From: Pterois miles
Taxonomy: Eukaryota > Chordata > Actinopteri > Perciformes > Scorpaenidae
NCBI GenBank assembly: GCA_947000775.1
Contig: CAMQGK010000637.1
Span: 12,255,501 to 12,319,500 of the forward strand
Length of the DNA stretch: 64,000 nt
Direction: 5' to 3'
The position numbers and the translations under genes were made by a program. This document shows, one piece after another, positions 13,177 through 26,420 of the stretch; within the stretch, counting starts at the first letter, position 1, and each line of letters begins with the position of its first letter. A model generated the notes under the pieces. It was not told the origin of the DNA, did not search any database, and was given only the letters and a program-made list of their open reading frames with translations.

Positions 13177-13538
13177 GGCGGCAGTAGCTCAGTCTGTAGG
13201 GAGTTGGCTTGGGAACCGGAGGGTCACCGGTTCAAGTCCCACCATGGATCAAGAACTGAGTGTGAACTGGTAGCTGGAGAGGTGTCAGTTTACCTCTTGG
13301 GCACTGCCGAGGTGCCCCTGAGCAAGGCACCAAACCCCCAACTGCTCGGGGCGCTTGTCAGGAGCAGCCCCATCACTCTGACATCTCTCCATTGTTGCAT
13401 GTTTGTGCATGTGTGTGTTCGGGTCTGCATGTACCGTGTATAAGTTAACAACAGAGTGAAAAAATTGAATTTCCCCTCGTGGGACTAATAAAGGATTATC
13501 TTCTTCTTCTTCTTCTTCTTCTTCTTCTTCTTCTTCTT
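13177..13538 (+). mobile_element. tRNA-derived SINE, copy 2
   Basis: Head ggcggcagtagctcagtctg, B box ggttcaagtccc, body cactgccgaggtgcccctga, end gggactaataaaggattatc and a (TTC)13 tail at about 13500-13538. The most complete of the three copies; its TTC tail is typical of retroposition. Confidence 0.9.
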
Positions 13539-16500
13539 TCTGAAACTTTCCACTTATGAGGTTGTGAATACAACATGACGGGGCATTCATATGGACCCTA
13601 TGTGAAGGCACCAGTACACTACAAGGCTGATAAGGGAAATGGGAAACAGGTGAGTCAGTAGGTGTGGAAGGTCAGGTGTGGGAGTGCCGGATAAGAGGTT
13701 AAGGCACGGTCATACACGTATGAAATTTACACTGGTGAATATTCGCCTCCCGTCTATGCAAAGGGCGAATAAGACATTCATTCACATCGCGTGGAGTTCA
13801 AATTTGGTAAGCTCTGATCAATGCAGAAAAGTTGTAGCCTCAACCAGCAGATGTGCGTGTGGTTAACCCCACTTGGTAATGCCCACATTCAGCATAATTA
13901 TCACCTCAACAATGGTCACTCGCCTGTATTGGCAGGTTGTTCGAGGCTACACCTGTTGGTCTCTGCTCTTACATGGACATTTGAGGCAACAAAAGTGGTT
14001 GTTAGAAGAAGTTGCATACAGTATTTCTCAAAATGAATAATTCATTACAGTGCAGCGCTCCTACAAAAACAAATATCCCTCGACTTTGAAAAGCAGCAGT
14101 ATTTTCAAAAGTACTGATTAAGATACTGTTGCACTGGCTTTACTGTTTGTTGCAGCAGGCTTAAATAAACAATGTATGGAGCGCTGTGTGAGTAATGCCA
14201 CAAAGTACAATGTTTCATTTATGAGCTGCGAGACACAATAGTAAAGAGGGCCACATTTCATTAAATTTTAACTAAGACAAACGATCTGCGAAGGCACACC
14301 ATCTCTTAGGTGGCTCTCCCACATCACGTGACAACCAGATGGACACAACCACTGAGGACAGAGAGAGGAAATGATGGCAACCTGCTAATGGATGACAATA
14401 CATTTGTGGGTTTGTCACTGAGTTACACACACACATATATATATATTCATACCTCAAACTAAAGCAGCAAATACAGGAGTGGTTGTAATAGTTTGAGGCA
14501 ACATCCCTCTGGCAGGTGGGGTGATTTATGATGGGATGACTGTAATGAGAAAAGGTTAGCAACATGTCATTAATGAGATTTCACAGTGCCACAGTAAAGA
14601 TGCATCCCACGTTGATGTTTCCAGCTTGTGGTGTAGATACTGTAGTCTTTATACTGATCATCAATGGCTTGAATAACATAAATGTTCTGTAACTGTGATA
14701 GGCTTGTGATGCTGTGTATGTACATGCAGGTGCAATGTTTAAAATGTGCGATGATCCAACAAGCTGATACTGTCATGGTCATGGACACCAGGAGGAGAGA
14801 GAGATATGGACACATGGGAGCCTCTCCGGGTCTATTTGTTTACGAAATGAAACCAATGCCAAGCTCAGTGCATGGCGAGAGACGCTGCTGGGGAAGTGTG
14901 AAGAGACTGACACCTCGCTGGGGTTCAGCTATGGCCTGCATCCTTTTCTTTTTGGCAGTCATGGCATTCGGTTATGTTTTGGCCTGTTAGTAGCAAATAA
15001 AGGCAAAAGGCTTGAGTGTAATTAAATCCACTTGACACAACAACAGAACATTTTACCAGTTTTATCTGGGCTGTGAGAACATGGTGAAGTTGTTGGCAAG
15101 CAGTTGCTTATTTTACACATCCTGCACATACGGAGCAACATTACCATTCATCCGGAGTTGAGTTTCTGGTCACCTGATGAATGTTAGTCCAATATTCACT
15201 CTCCTTTTAGCTCTGTTTTTGGTCTCTACCAACTAGGGCTACACATCGGTACTCTGTACCTTTAAGGTATCGACCAAAATAAATCAGTACCATATATTAT
15301 GAAACCTTCTCCACTCAAATGATACCATTTGATCCTATTTGTACCCAGATCTAGAAAAAAAATACTATTTGTGATTTAATGCAACATATGATTAGCCAAC
15401 TACACCACAGTTGCTACAGCCCATACAAACAGGATTGCCTGCACACGGCTAGCAGCTAACAACGCTAATAGTGCAAACTGTGCTAACAACAGTAACAATG
15501 CTGACAGGTGCAACTCAAAAAAAATTGTTGTCCACACAAGGAGTTTACGGCAGGTCAGATTCAGAATACATGGAGCGTGATATAGGTGTGCTCAATGAGA
15601 CAAAATATTATGTGGTGTTGCTCTGTGCACAGATTCCACTATGAGGAAGCAGCTCCGAACATGAGTCACATTAGCAGAAAATCATATTCCTCCAGCCCTC
15701 GACTAAAGAAGTCTAATGTCAGCACTTCCCAAGAGGAAAATCATGTAATTCATTTTCCTGTCAGTCAGACCTGACTAGAGTGCTGTCAGTCACCATAAGC
15801 AAAAGAGCCATGAACACACTGCTCTGCTACATACCATTAGGATTGGCAACAGTCACATTTTCAGGAGTTACTGGTTGTCAGCAACACATTTTTCATGAGC
15901 GAGCCTTTTGGATTTAATCCAGCCCTCAGCATGCTGCTTCAGGAGAGGAGGTCTGAGGATGTAACACCATGTGGGATCTGCAGCTGGAAGAAGGAATAAG
16001 TAAAGCAACTTAGTACAAAATCTCTCTAGAAAAAAAAAAAGTATTTTAACCTTATTTCTAACATTTTTATATCAGCAAAACCTGGAGAAGATGGTGATGT
16101 TATGTATGCAGTCATTAGAGGCAGTGCAGAACAGAAAGAGATTGATGGACTCGTGTGCAGTCTGTGCTGCCTGGTCAGAAGGCGAGCTCCTTACAGTGCT
16201 TTCCCCCTGGGCTAGCACTACTATTGGTCGAAGTTCAGATATAACTTAATTTTCTATGTGGATGAAATGCACCTTAAGGGCAGAGGCAGCGGGTGGAGGA
16301 GAGGAAGGAGCTGTGCAGAAACTGTGTTTCCAGCTCACACAGATGCTCGCTGAGAGTCAGAGGCTAGGGCATAAAAGAAATCCATTGTGGCTGTGGAGCC
16401 TGACTGCTGACAGAAATTAAATTGTGTCCACGGACTTTTCATATAACAACCCAAGGTCTATGTCAATAGTGCCACACTCTCAGTACCATTACCGAACAGG

Positions 16501-16921
16501 CGAAAAAAAGCCTTTTTATTTGTTCTCCAAATGTCAACCTCTCAGTTTCCTTTATCTCTCGCTCACATGAGCAATTTCTAATAAAGCAAAAGCACCACAA
16601 TTTCTACTAAGAAACATCACTTCAGGACAATCAACGCAACACTTTTTGTAATAATATCGAGGAGTTAATAATAAAGCTGCCTGCGTGAGTTCTGTATTTT
16701 TGTTTTCGCTGTCATCACATGAAGGGTCCACATAAGGACTCTCATCAGGTCACCAGCATGTTGATTCAATCAACAGAAATTCTGCTGAAAATATACCATG
16801 TCATGTGTTTCCAGTATGATAATGAGATGCTGAAATATGTAATATTGTAAATTAAATAGCAAATAGTCACATTACCTTTATCAGAATCCAACAATAATCT
16901 CATGTTAACAAAAATCTCATG
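13539..16921. other. Intergenic; short repeat-like segment at 15236-15340
   Basis: No gene recognised. 15236-15340 (gggctacacatcggtactct, aaggtatcgaccaaaataaa) resembles the end of a dispersed fish element. One CACGTG is at 14327. The remainder has no identifiable feature. Confidence 0.4.
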
Positions 16922-17476
16922 TTAAAGAGGAACTATTAAGGACCTATTATGCTCATTTTCAGGTACATACTTGTATTTTGGGTTTTTACTAGAACATGTT
17001 TACATGCTTTAATGTTCAAAAAACGCTTCAATTTCCTCATACTGGCTGTGCTGCAGCAAGTCTTTTCACTGTCTGTCTGAAAATTTCATCTTCATTCATC
17101 TTATCTGTTCATGTTATCTGTTCATCTTATCTTATCTTAAAAGCCCAGTCTGCTCTGATTGGTCAGCTGGCCCACTATGTTGCGATTGGTCAAAATCTTC
17201 AGACTCTGCTCTGGCTCCACTCTAACTAGCCTTGCTAGCTGCTAGGCAGATATTATCCAAATGTGTTACATGGTGACATCACCAAATAACAGAAGAAAAG
17301 GCGGGACATAAAGTGAGGCATTTCAGGCGGTGCAGGATCAGTGTTTCTATGGTGGTGAGTATTTCCCTTTGGTGTGGACTTTGGACTTTGTAACTTCATA
17401 GACCTTTTACATGACTAACTATATAACACACTAAATGAAAGGGAAAAAGCACAAAAGCATAAAAGGTCCTCTTTAA
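16922..17476. mobile_element. MITE with TTAA ends
   Basis: The left end TTAAAGAGGAACTATTAAGG (followed by acctattatgctcatttt) and the inverted right end TTAAAGAGGACCTTTTATGC form terminal inverted repeats with a small insertion in one arm. Both begin with TTAA, the target of piggyBac-type transposases. 555 bp with no transposase frame, so non-autonomous. The superfamily is inferred from TTAA only. Confidence 0.7.
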
Positions 17477-18059
17477 TATATCTAGTGGTAGCTATAGGTT
17501 TAGCTATCTGAGCTAGCGAAACTGCTGCTCTCCTAAACTAACATACAGTAAAACACACTAATGTTATTTTTGAGGGAATCTAACATTTGGTGTAGAAACG
17601 GGCATCTTTCTCTGAGAGAAAGACTCTTTCCTGTAAGTGTTAATGCAAATAATGAGTCCAGAGGGAAATATTTGTTCTTTCAGTCTGACACCAAAGTCAT
17701 GTATTTAAAGAATGCTGTCTGGTAAATATAAAGTTATAGCCAGAAGCTAGTTAGCCTAGCTTAGCATAGAGGCCAGAAACCAAAGCCACATTTTAAGGTA
17801 AAAAACTAGTGAATCATGTGCCTTCGAATGCTATTGTTGTTGCACATTGTAGTTATACGCAACATATGAAGAAAAATAAACTACTGCAAGATAACACTAA
17901 TAAAAAAAGGTCTTGTGTTTTTTCATTTAACATGCTGTAATCATGTACAAGAATAAATCTTATTTTTTGACAAAATAATCATCCTGATTATCCTGATTTT
18001 GGATGTAAAGATTACAGTATTTATATTAATATAAGGAAAAGGTGTAGCTTCAGTTGCTG
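17477..18059. other. Intergenic, nothing recognised
   Basis: AT-rich, no gene or clear repeat. Confidence 0.45.
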
Positions 18060-18352
18060 GGGCGGCAGTAGCTCAGTCTGTAAGGACTTGGGTTAGGATG
18101 CAGACGTCACGGGTTCAAGACCCCCATGGACCAAGACCAACTGGTTGCTGGATGGGTGCCAGTTTACCTCTTGGGCACTGCCGAGGTGCCCCTGAGCAAG
18201 GCACCGAACCCCCAACTGCTCTGGGCGCTTGACAGGAGCAGCCCCCTCACTCTGACATCTCTCCATTGACGCATGTATATGTACTGTGTGAACAACAGAG
18301 TGTAAAACTGAATTACCCCACTGTGGGACTAATAAAGGAATATCTCTCTCTT
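18060..18352 (+). mobile_element. tRNA-derived SINE, copy 3
   Basis: Same family as 13177: ggcggcagtagctcagtctg, B box ggttcaagaccc, cactgccgaggtgcccctga, gggactaataaaggaatatc. It lacks the long TTC tail and has more point differences. Confidence 0.88.
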
Positions 18353-20384
18353 TAAAATGAATGCACAGCTGTTTTTACAATCATATCCAGATCACTGAAG
18401 CCTCCGTGTCCCACACTGTAGCCGTATATTTTTTAAAAATATATCTCAACAGACTGCGCAGCGAAATCCTGATTCAACAAGACAAGATAGACACAAAATT
18501 CCCAGCTCAGTCTTACTCTCTATTAAACCTTTGGAGACAGATACAGTGCTCAAACGAATATCAGATTGACAGATTGATACATGAGGATGCCGGACGTGTT
18601 GATAGTAGCAATCTGTATGAAACACAGGCCAGAGCAGCGGAGGAGAAATTACTTATTTTTTTGATGCATGGATCCCGCTGTTGAGCCTAGTTCACGGAAA
18701 GTTCAGTTGAGCAGCAGGCTCTGTCTCGGTCCCATTGAATGGATTCACTCTCCACTATCTCTCTGGCAGGCCGGGGGTAATGGATGAGGTGCAAGGTTCC
18801 AACAAAAAGCACATCTGCATCCACACGATAAAGTGTCTCACAAAGGAGAGGCAGGTTTCTTTGAACAGGGACCCTCTCGAAGTTTCCCACACATGGTCCT
18901 CATAAATAGTTGAGGTCCACAAAATGTTACTCTTTTGAGGAAGACTGCTGAAAATAAATGCAACTAAAACACATTCATGCATTTTCACAAACTGATCACA
19001 GCGTTACATGACACAATGATAAGAATACTCTAGTAATGGTGTGGCCATTGGTGCAAACTCTTCTGAGATGTGTTTTGCCTTTGGTCCATTATTGAGCACA
19101 TGCCATTGCTCAGGGTAGACAGTATTGTGTAATTGACTGGCTGGCCCTGAGGCAACTGGAGATGTTAGGCATCTCTGTGGTCACACTTCAGTGCCTCACA
19201 GTTGGCAAGGCTGGGCTTGCAACAAATCACACTCCAGTGACAGCCATGCTCGTCTTTCGCTGCTCCCATCCTGTGGAACTGCAGCAACAGCAACAAAATG
19301 GCCTGGAAGCCAAGGGCGGCGCATTTAAATATTACTCAGCAGCACCAAAAATTAAGCCTAAATACTCTATCTGCACATAAGGACCAACTAGTTCCGATCA
19401 GAGAGCTGTGAGCACACGGTGGGAGCGCTTACCCTGCCTGTAACCTTAGAAATGGCTGGGAAACCTCTGCTCCAGCAAATGGGAAGGTCTGGCGGGGGAG
19501 ATGTATTGTCTGGGTGCTCCAGAGAGAGAACAGATGGGGACCTGCTCCTGTTGTTGGGCCAACAGGACACTTGAACAGGCAGATTGCACATTTACATTTA
19601 TGCCTCAGAACTGGAGACATTACGAGCCAACGCTTTGTACAGCATAACATGCATCGCTGCATCCAACATATAAGAGCAGATACACATATTTGTGCATGAA
19701 TGTAAGTTTAAGTCAAAATTGGAGTAGCTGTATACGAAATGTTATGATTTTAATCATAAATGGTTTGTATAAAATCAGTTGTTCTATTTTTGACAGACAA
19801 GAGGTAAACAATTACGAGACTCGTTCGTGGGGACATAGATGTATTCAGATTATGCCTGGTGGTCAGAGTGCATCCAAAAAAAAATCCAGTATCTAGTTTG
19901 ATTTTATCCCATCCATCATTATTCTCTTTGGCAAACACAATGCCATTGGTTCCCAGAAGAATTATAGGGCAAGCACTGCAGAAGACAAACAATTTACTGG
20001 CACTTTGCCTCACTGAACAGCACTGTCAGCCTGCCAGGAACCATCCATTTTAAACAATACATGTTTTAGTCACCAAGCTGCACATTTCTTCTACACAATA
20101 ACTCACAGTATTCATAGAGCCATTGAATTTAAGCCAACTACTTAAGATAATAGAAGCTATTCAAACACTGGAAATGTGTACTCTCTCAACATATCCTCAA
20201 ACAATGGTTCGTGTGATATCTTACATATCAGTCATTCCTCATTTTATATGCGATTTCCTACGAATGTCCAAGGACACCAACATGCTCTCATCCCAACTCA
20301 TCACATATGAACCTTTTGTCAAACCTCTCTACATCACGTTTCGGTCACAATAAACACATGCTTAATGTTGTGACTTAAACAAAA
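18353..20384. other. Intergenic, nothing recognised
   Basis: Open frames here are short and match nothing I know. Confidence 0.45.
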
Positions 20385-20840
20385 ACATTTGCTTATGATT
20401 AGACAAGAAAACCATTTAGTTAGGTTTAGGAATAAACAACATGATTGAGCTTTAAATTACTACATTTGTACTATGAAAATGTGACTGGCGTCAATGAAAA
20501 GCCTGCTGCATCTAATACTGACAATCAAGGGAGCCTTGTGCGTCGGTCTCAAACGCCAACAGTCGTGACAAAGCTTTGGTATTTGACACCCTGGGAATGA
20601 GAACGGGCTGCCAGCACTCCAGTCTTTTCAAAATAAACTTCTGTCTTCACAGGATACATATTAGTTATCTTTAAACTAAAAAAACCTTACAAAAGGATTT
20701 AGTTAGATTTAGGGAAACAATGCAATTTGGCTTAAAAATAACACCCAAAGTGGAGGAACGTAAGTATGGAAGCTATGTGACAAAAACTACTAAGGTAGGT
20801 TTAGGAAAATATCATGGGTTCCAGTTAAAATAATTAACAC
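20385..20840 (+). repeat. Two gttaggtttagg-family fragments
   Basis: 20411-20450 (accatttagttaggtttagg) and 20690-20820 (gatttagttagatttaggga and taaggtaggtttaggaaaat) match the element at 2030 in the same orientation. Confidence 0.5.
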
Positions 20841-23038
20841 TGACTTCTAGTTTCACACAGGGTAAGAAAAACAGTCTAGTGTTTTCAAACCCATGCATCC
20901 ACCTTGACTTCCTCCCTACGCAGCATTTGTCACTCTTTATATTTCCTGGTTGATGATTACATATGAATTTGTTTTGTGGGTTATATATGAATTACAGTGC
21001 ATTACTTTTTGTAGGAATTTCTACAAACGGTGTATGAGAACAACCTGACTCTCATCACACCGACTGCACCTTCTGCTTAATGCAGTTAGATAACAAATAT
21101 TACATCTTTAAATGAGCAGAGAGGAAGTATACCATCATCTTCCACACCTCTATTCAATATATTGTGCTCTAACCTATCTCACCTTTAAAAAGGGAGAGCA
21201 GATACAATTGTTCTTGGCAGCCTTTTCTGCATTAACTCCCTCTCCTACCACAGTGTAAATTAAGAGGGGAGCTAGTGCAGTGTGCCGAAGCAGGAATGTG
21301 GGCCTGAGGCAGAGCAGAGCCGAGCAGCGGGATGCTCCAGGGGAGCCGGAGGCCACATTATGCTGCAGCAGGGCCAGAGAGCTCAGCGTCTGACAGCCCC
21401 ATGCCCTCGGTGGACACACCAGGACCACTGCCACCGTATTCTCAGGACATTTACATTATTCAAAGATAAATGCATTGTCAATTTTGTGTCTCCCAGCACT
21501 AGATATGTGTGCCGCTTCACTCCTCCCGCAGCCAAAGGTGGGCTCACCTCCGCCCGCTGCGAGACACGCTACAAATGAAATCAAATGTCTTTCTCAGTGG
21601 TGCAGAATTACTTAACCCTGCATACTGTGCTCTTGGATTTTAGATTTCGATGCAGAGGGGCTGTAGGTAAGGAGAACAATAGAAGTAAGAAATGTGTCGT
21701 TGCATTTGGGTTCAAATGTAAAATTCAACACTCAGAATGAGGATTGTTAGAGGAATAGCACCAAGAGGAAACTGCTCCTGTGTGTTATTCTTACATATAC
21801 AACACCTCATCTCGTCAAAGCCAGAAATTAGATTACCAAAAGTGTGTTATTATATCACATCATTAAAAAAATCCTAATATAATTTAACATTTTTGTGGCT
21901 AAATAGTAATATACTCAATTCAAACCAAGTTATATACTTTTAAACGAACACTATCTTCTCAATATCGTTGTGCAGGAATGACTCCTAAAACCCAGAAATG
22001 AGTTTGCATTTTAGCACTTTCTGTTCCCTCGTCTCAAAGTCAATGGTTTTTTGAATGGGTTTTTAGTGAGATGCTTGAAAGGTATGTGGTTAGCACAAGC
22101 TGAAGAGATTTCAACATTTTGTTCTACTACATAAGATACGTCAGTAAACAGCTGTAAATTTTGAAGCTTTTACATGTCTTAAAACAAGTGGCTAAATGAG
22201 ACTACTAAACAGCTATTGCACCTTTATCTTAGTGGTGGCGTGAAGTCAGCCAAGCGTGGTGTAGGTTGTTTATGGCCTAACGTTAGTTTTTTAGCCAGCG
22301 TTAGGAAGATCGAATGGTTTGAGAGAGCAATGAAATATAGATACTGGCTTTAAATTTGTGACACCGTATTTGTATGAAGCTGTAAAACTATGCAGCTGAT
22401 GTCAGATTTCATCTAAATGTCACAACCAGACTGGTGAAAAAGTTAAAGCCAAGTAGAGTAGTGGTACAAGGTTACCTGTTAAAGATTCAGATACATACTC
22501 TGTCACATTTCATATTTGTAAATTGTGACGTGTGCTCAAAGCAGTTTGCTCCATTTTGATTATAGTACATAAACACAGCAGAAACATTTGTTGAGACAGA
22601 AAAAGAAGACATGAACTACGTTTTTTTCAGTTGCTAATATACATTTTTGAAAACAGGCCTCTTGCTGCTATGTTGCCTTCCATTGGAGGTACTCACCTGT
22701 GGTCTTTTTGTGGTGCTTACATCCTGACTGATGAGTCGACAATCAGGCAGTTAGGTGTTTGGCCAGGTGGTGCATGTTTTGGCCAATTGGTCCATGGGTG
22801 TGGCATTTTGAATCCCAGTGTTTTGAAATGACAAACAAGAGATTTGATGTCTTATGTAGAAAACTGTGTGACATGTGCTGCAAAAAGCTTAAGCTTGTTG
22901 TAGAGCTTAAGTTTCAACTTAGAAAACAGAAAATGTGCTTGTAGTTTTGGAGACTTGAGCCGAGGTGACGGTTTCAGTAATATGTTTATGTGTCATTTTA
23001 GTTTGTTAGCACTGAAAAAATCTGTCAATGATACATCG
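20841..23038. other. Intergenic, nothing recognised
   Basis: 21280-21570 is the only GC-richer stretch (peptide-like frames on both strands, none familiar). Confidence 0.45.
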
Positions 23039-23760
23039 AGTGATATTCTGTATTTTTAACATTGTCAACAAATCCCATGAAAAGACCAAAGCCAACAATG
23101 TACCTTAATAAGTTGTCCCTTTGTGTCTGGTATATCTAGTTCCTTTGTTGTCCAAAAACTCTTAAAGACTCAAGAGGAAGCTACCCTGTTGCACTAGGTG
23201 ACATGTTTTGCTCAATCCCACACACACCATGCTACAGCTGTAAATACTTCCTAGAGCAAGTGTGTATTAATCCGCCACTGAAAATAGTCCCTGACAAGTG
23301 TGCTGTTTACTCCTGTCTGAATAACATGTGCTAAAGCACACAGTGCCCAGCTGTTTTAATGAATTATTTAGCATCTTACATACATTTAGTGATATTCTGT
23401 ATTTTTATCATTGTCAATAAATACCACGAAAAGACCAAAGCCAACAACTTATTGAACCTATTAATGAGTTGTCCCTTTGTGCTGGACATATCTTATTCCT
23501 CTGTTGTTGTCCAAAAACACATCAGCAAGCCACACTGTTGCACCCAATGACATGCTTGCTTCATTGCCATGAACATGGGCATTGTAGTTTACTCTGAGTC
23601 AATCCCACAAACGCGCGCTACTGCTGTAAATACTTGCTAGAGCAAATGTGTATTAATCCGTTGCTAAAAATAGTCCCCAACAAATGCGCTTTTTACCCCT
23701 GTTTGAATGACATTTGCTAAAACACACAGTGCCCAGCTGTTTGAGTGAATTATTCAGCTT
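23039..23760 (+). repeat. Tandem duplication, period about 350 bp
   Basis: Copy 1 starts 23039 and copy 2 starts 23388, both with agtgatattctgtattttta, then gaaaagaccaaagccaacaa, gttgtccctttgtg, gtgtattaatccg and cacacagtgcccagctgttt in the same order. Copy 2 has an extra segment near 23550-23600. Diverged, non-coding. Confidence 0.88.
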
Positions 23761-24099
23761 TTTATGAAAATGAGACTATATATTTGTCATGAAAGATTTG
23801 TGTCTTCAGCTGGAACAAATGGACTCTGGGCTTAGTGCCACTGACAGGGAAAGTCGGAAATGTATACCAGCCTCATCCTTTAGATGTACATTTCTATTGA
23901 TTTTCATGCCACATACTCCAAGCTATTCTTAATATTTCAGGTCTCCTTTCTCTGCAGTGAATTTCCCTTTAATAATATATTATTCTGCTGTCCACAGTAA
24001 ACCATCCTGTGTTTCAGACTGATAGAAATCTACCTCACATCCCTAGCAGAGGAAAGACCTCCAACAAAGCAGGATCCAGTTTCCATCCATGGTGAAGGA

Positions 24100-24660
24100 A
24101 AAGTTACCCCGGACAGACTGTAGGATTGATGTTGAAACTCCCCTCCATGGATGAATTGTTAACTTTAATACGAAAACTTATGAATATACTTATTCATTCA
24201 ACAATCCATCTCTCATATCTAAAAGTCACAGACTATTTTACTGAAATAATGTGTCCGGGATTACAAATGAAAACCACACAGGATCATTCTTTATCCAGCA
24301 GACAGATTAAATTCCAAACCCTGTTACTGTAATAGGCACACTTGTAGCTCGCCATGAATTAGAGCTCTAATTACATTAGGTACTATTTTAAACAAAATAA
24401 CACATTTCTTATGATCCATAGGTGTAATTTATAGCAAAGCCAGGTTCATTTTCCTGGGCAATCAATTTCGTGGTGTAGCAGAAGACTAATATAATTATGT
24501 AAAGCGCTGAGAGCTGAGTATCGCAGTCAGCACAGAAGGGCTTTTCGAAGATAAATGAAGATGCAATTTATTCACTCATAATTCCATACGGAAAATGCCG
24601 TGAAAGAAATCCATATGAGCATCAGAAAAGGGTAGAGGCACTAATACTTTTTGATATAGA
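24100..24660. promoter_or_regulatory. Possible conserved non-coding element
   Basis: Homeodomain-core-rich unique sequence (gaattagagctctaattaca with an inverted repeat gaattagagctctaatt, gactaatataattatgtaaa, ttcactcataattccatacg). It resembles deeply conserved Hox-flank enhancers; conservation is not tested. Confidence 0.35.
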
Positions 24661-25344
24661 CTAGCAGAGCATTGTAGTCAAGGCTTGGGTAATGTATGAG
24701 TTACTTCAGGTTCCCTCACATCAGTGAGCTATCTTTCACACGACGAGGAAGGAGGAGAAGAGCCTTTTGGCCAAGCCCTCTAAATCATACCCAGAGGAGC
24801 GAGTCATTTATTATAGTTACAATTATATCAATATCACTAACACATAAGAGCTGCGATAAATCCACACACATCAGTTTCTCTGACAACATGCGTGATCAAT
24901 GTAGGGGGTTCCTCGGCTACAGTTATTCTTAGCAGTTTGGTTGCAGTGTTTTATGAATCAGCAACTCAGAACTCAGTGAATTAAAAACACTGTGCGGTGC
25001 CAAAGTTGCACAACAAATGAAAAAATCCTGGATTACATTCAGTGACAGTGTCTTTTTAATGTTCAATACCAGTGTTTTAAAATTCTATATCTGCATATTG
25101 CAACACCATTACGGTTAAGTTTAGGTAAAGATCACAGCACAATTTTTTGTGTATGTAATGTATTACTGCCATTTGTGATTTTTTAATTTTTTTTTTATTT
25201 AGGCTGTAGTGGGCTCAATTTTAAAGCTAGAATGAAGATACTGGCACCACATGAAACCAGAAATCATAAGGAATCCACTGGCAAACTGTTGAAAAGGAGG
25301 TTGAATAACGCTCCAAACTTAGGCTTAATTTTGGTGAGGAAAAA

Positions 25345-25590
25345 ATGGTCCCTTGACCTCTGACCTCAAGATGTGTGAATGAAAATGGGTTCTATGGGTA
25401 CCCATGAGCCTCCCTTTTACAGACATGCCCACTTTATGAAAATCACATGCAGTTTGGGGCAAGTCATAGTCAAGTCAGCACACTGACACACTGACAGTTT
25501 GCCATGTTGATTTGAGCATGTTTTTTATGCTAAATGCAGTACCTGGGAGGGTTTCTTGACAGTATTTGTCATAGTTTTGTGTTGTTAAAG
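25345..25590 (+). repeat. Truncated second copy of the 7085 element
   Basis: Shares ccttgacctctgacct, gggttctatgggtacc, cccactttatga, cacatgcagttt and gtcagcacactgacacactg in order with 7310-7560. It lacks both ends. Confidence 0.85.
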
Positions 25591-26154
25591 GATAAACTGC
25601 AGATTTTCTTTGTGGTTCCTCCTAATATTTTGCATGCACTACCACTGCTGTTGAGTATGCAAAACAAAGGACCACCTACACTTCACTGGCAGTCAGTTTC
25701 AGTCAGCTGCAGGGGCCAGTTGCAGGAAAATGGGAGCTGGCAGGGTAAAAGCTCATTTTAAAGGTGCTTGAGATGTAAATTATACAAAATGTGATGCAAC
25801 TCTGCATCATTAAGTTGGTCCTCAGTGAGTGGCATCCATCCATCTTATTTCAGGCTCTTATCCTTTAACAAACTATTTGGCTATTTAGTGATGATTTCTT
25901 GCACTAACTATATTGTACTGTATTGTACTTCTAAAAAAAACACTTGACTTATAGATGTTTTATTTTATTTCTTATTTTATTGTTGGCCATTTCTGTGTTT
26001 TATATATATATTTATATGCACCTATTTTTTTCAATTACTTCACTACTTAAAAAACAGTCCTGTCTCTTCCTGTCATTAATGTATTGTCCAGCTTTGTTGT
26101 CCTTGTCTCTTGCTGTTATTTCTGTTTCTGTGTAAGTACATTGAGAGATGCATA

Positions 26155-26420
26155 AAAATCAGAGTCAAGTCAAAGTCAAAGTCAACTTTATTGTCAGTTC
26201 TGCCATATGTGTAGGACATATAGAGGATCGAAATGCTGTTTCTCTCAGACCCACGGTGTAAACCCATAATACTCAAAATAACTGTGAAAGTAACACAAGT
26301 AAGAATTTAAAATATTTACAAGATAACAAAGAAAACAGAGAACAGAGACAAAGACAACAAGGCACTGATAAAACAAGAACTATAATGATAATATAAACGG
26401 CAGTGGATGAATATAATGTA
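26155..26420. repeat. Retroposon 3'-end-like repeat
   Basis: Contains aaagtcaactttattgtcag and ctgtttctctcagacccacg, a motif I know as the end of a dispersed fish retroelement. Edges and class are uncertain. Confidence 0.45.

Noticed and set aside
13177..13260. A possible tRNA gene
   Set aside because: A and B boxes are present, but no cloverleaf closes and the sequence continues into a SINE body and TTC tail.
23039..23760. CRISPR-like array
   Set aside because: Only two long diverged units and the genome is a vertebrate; it is an ordinary tandem duplication.
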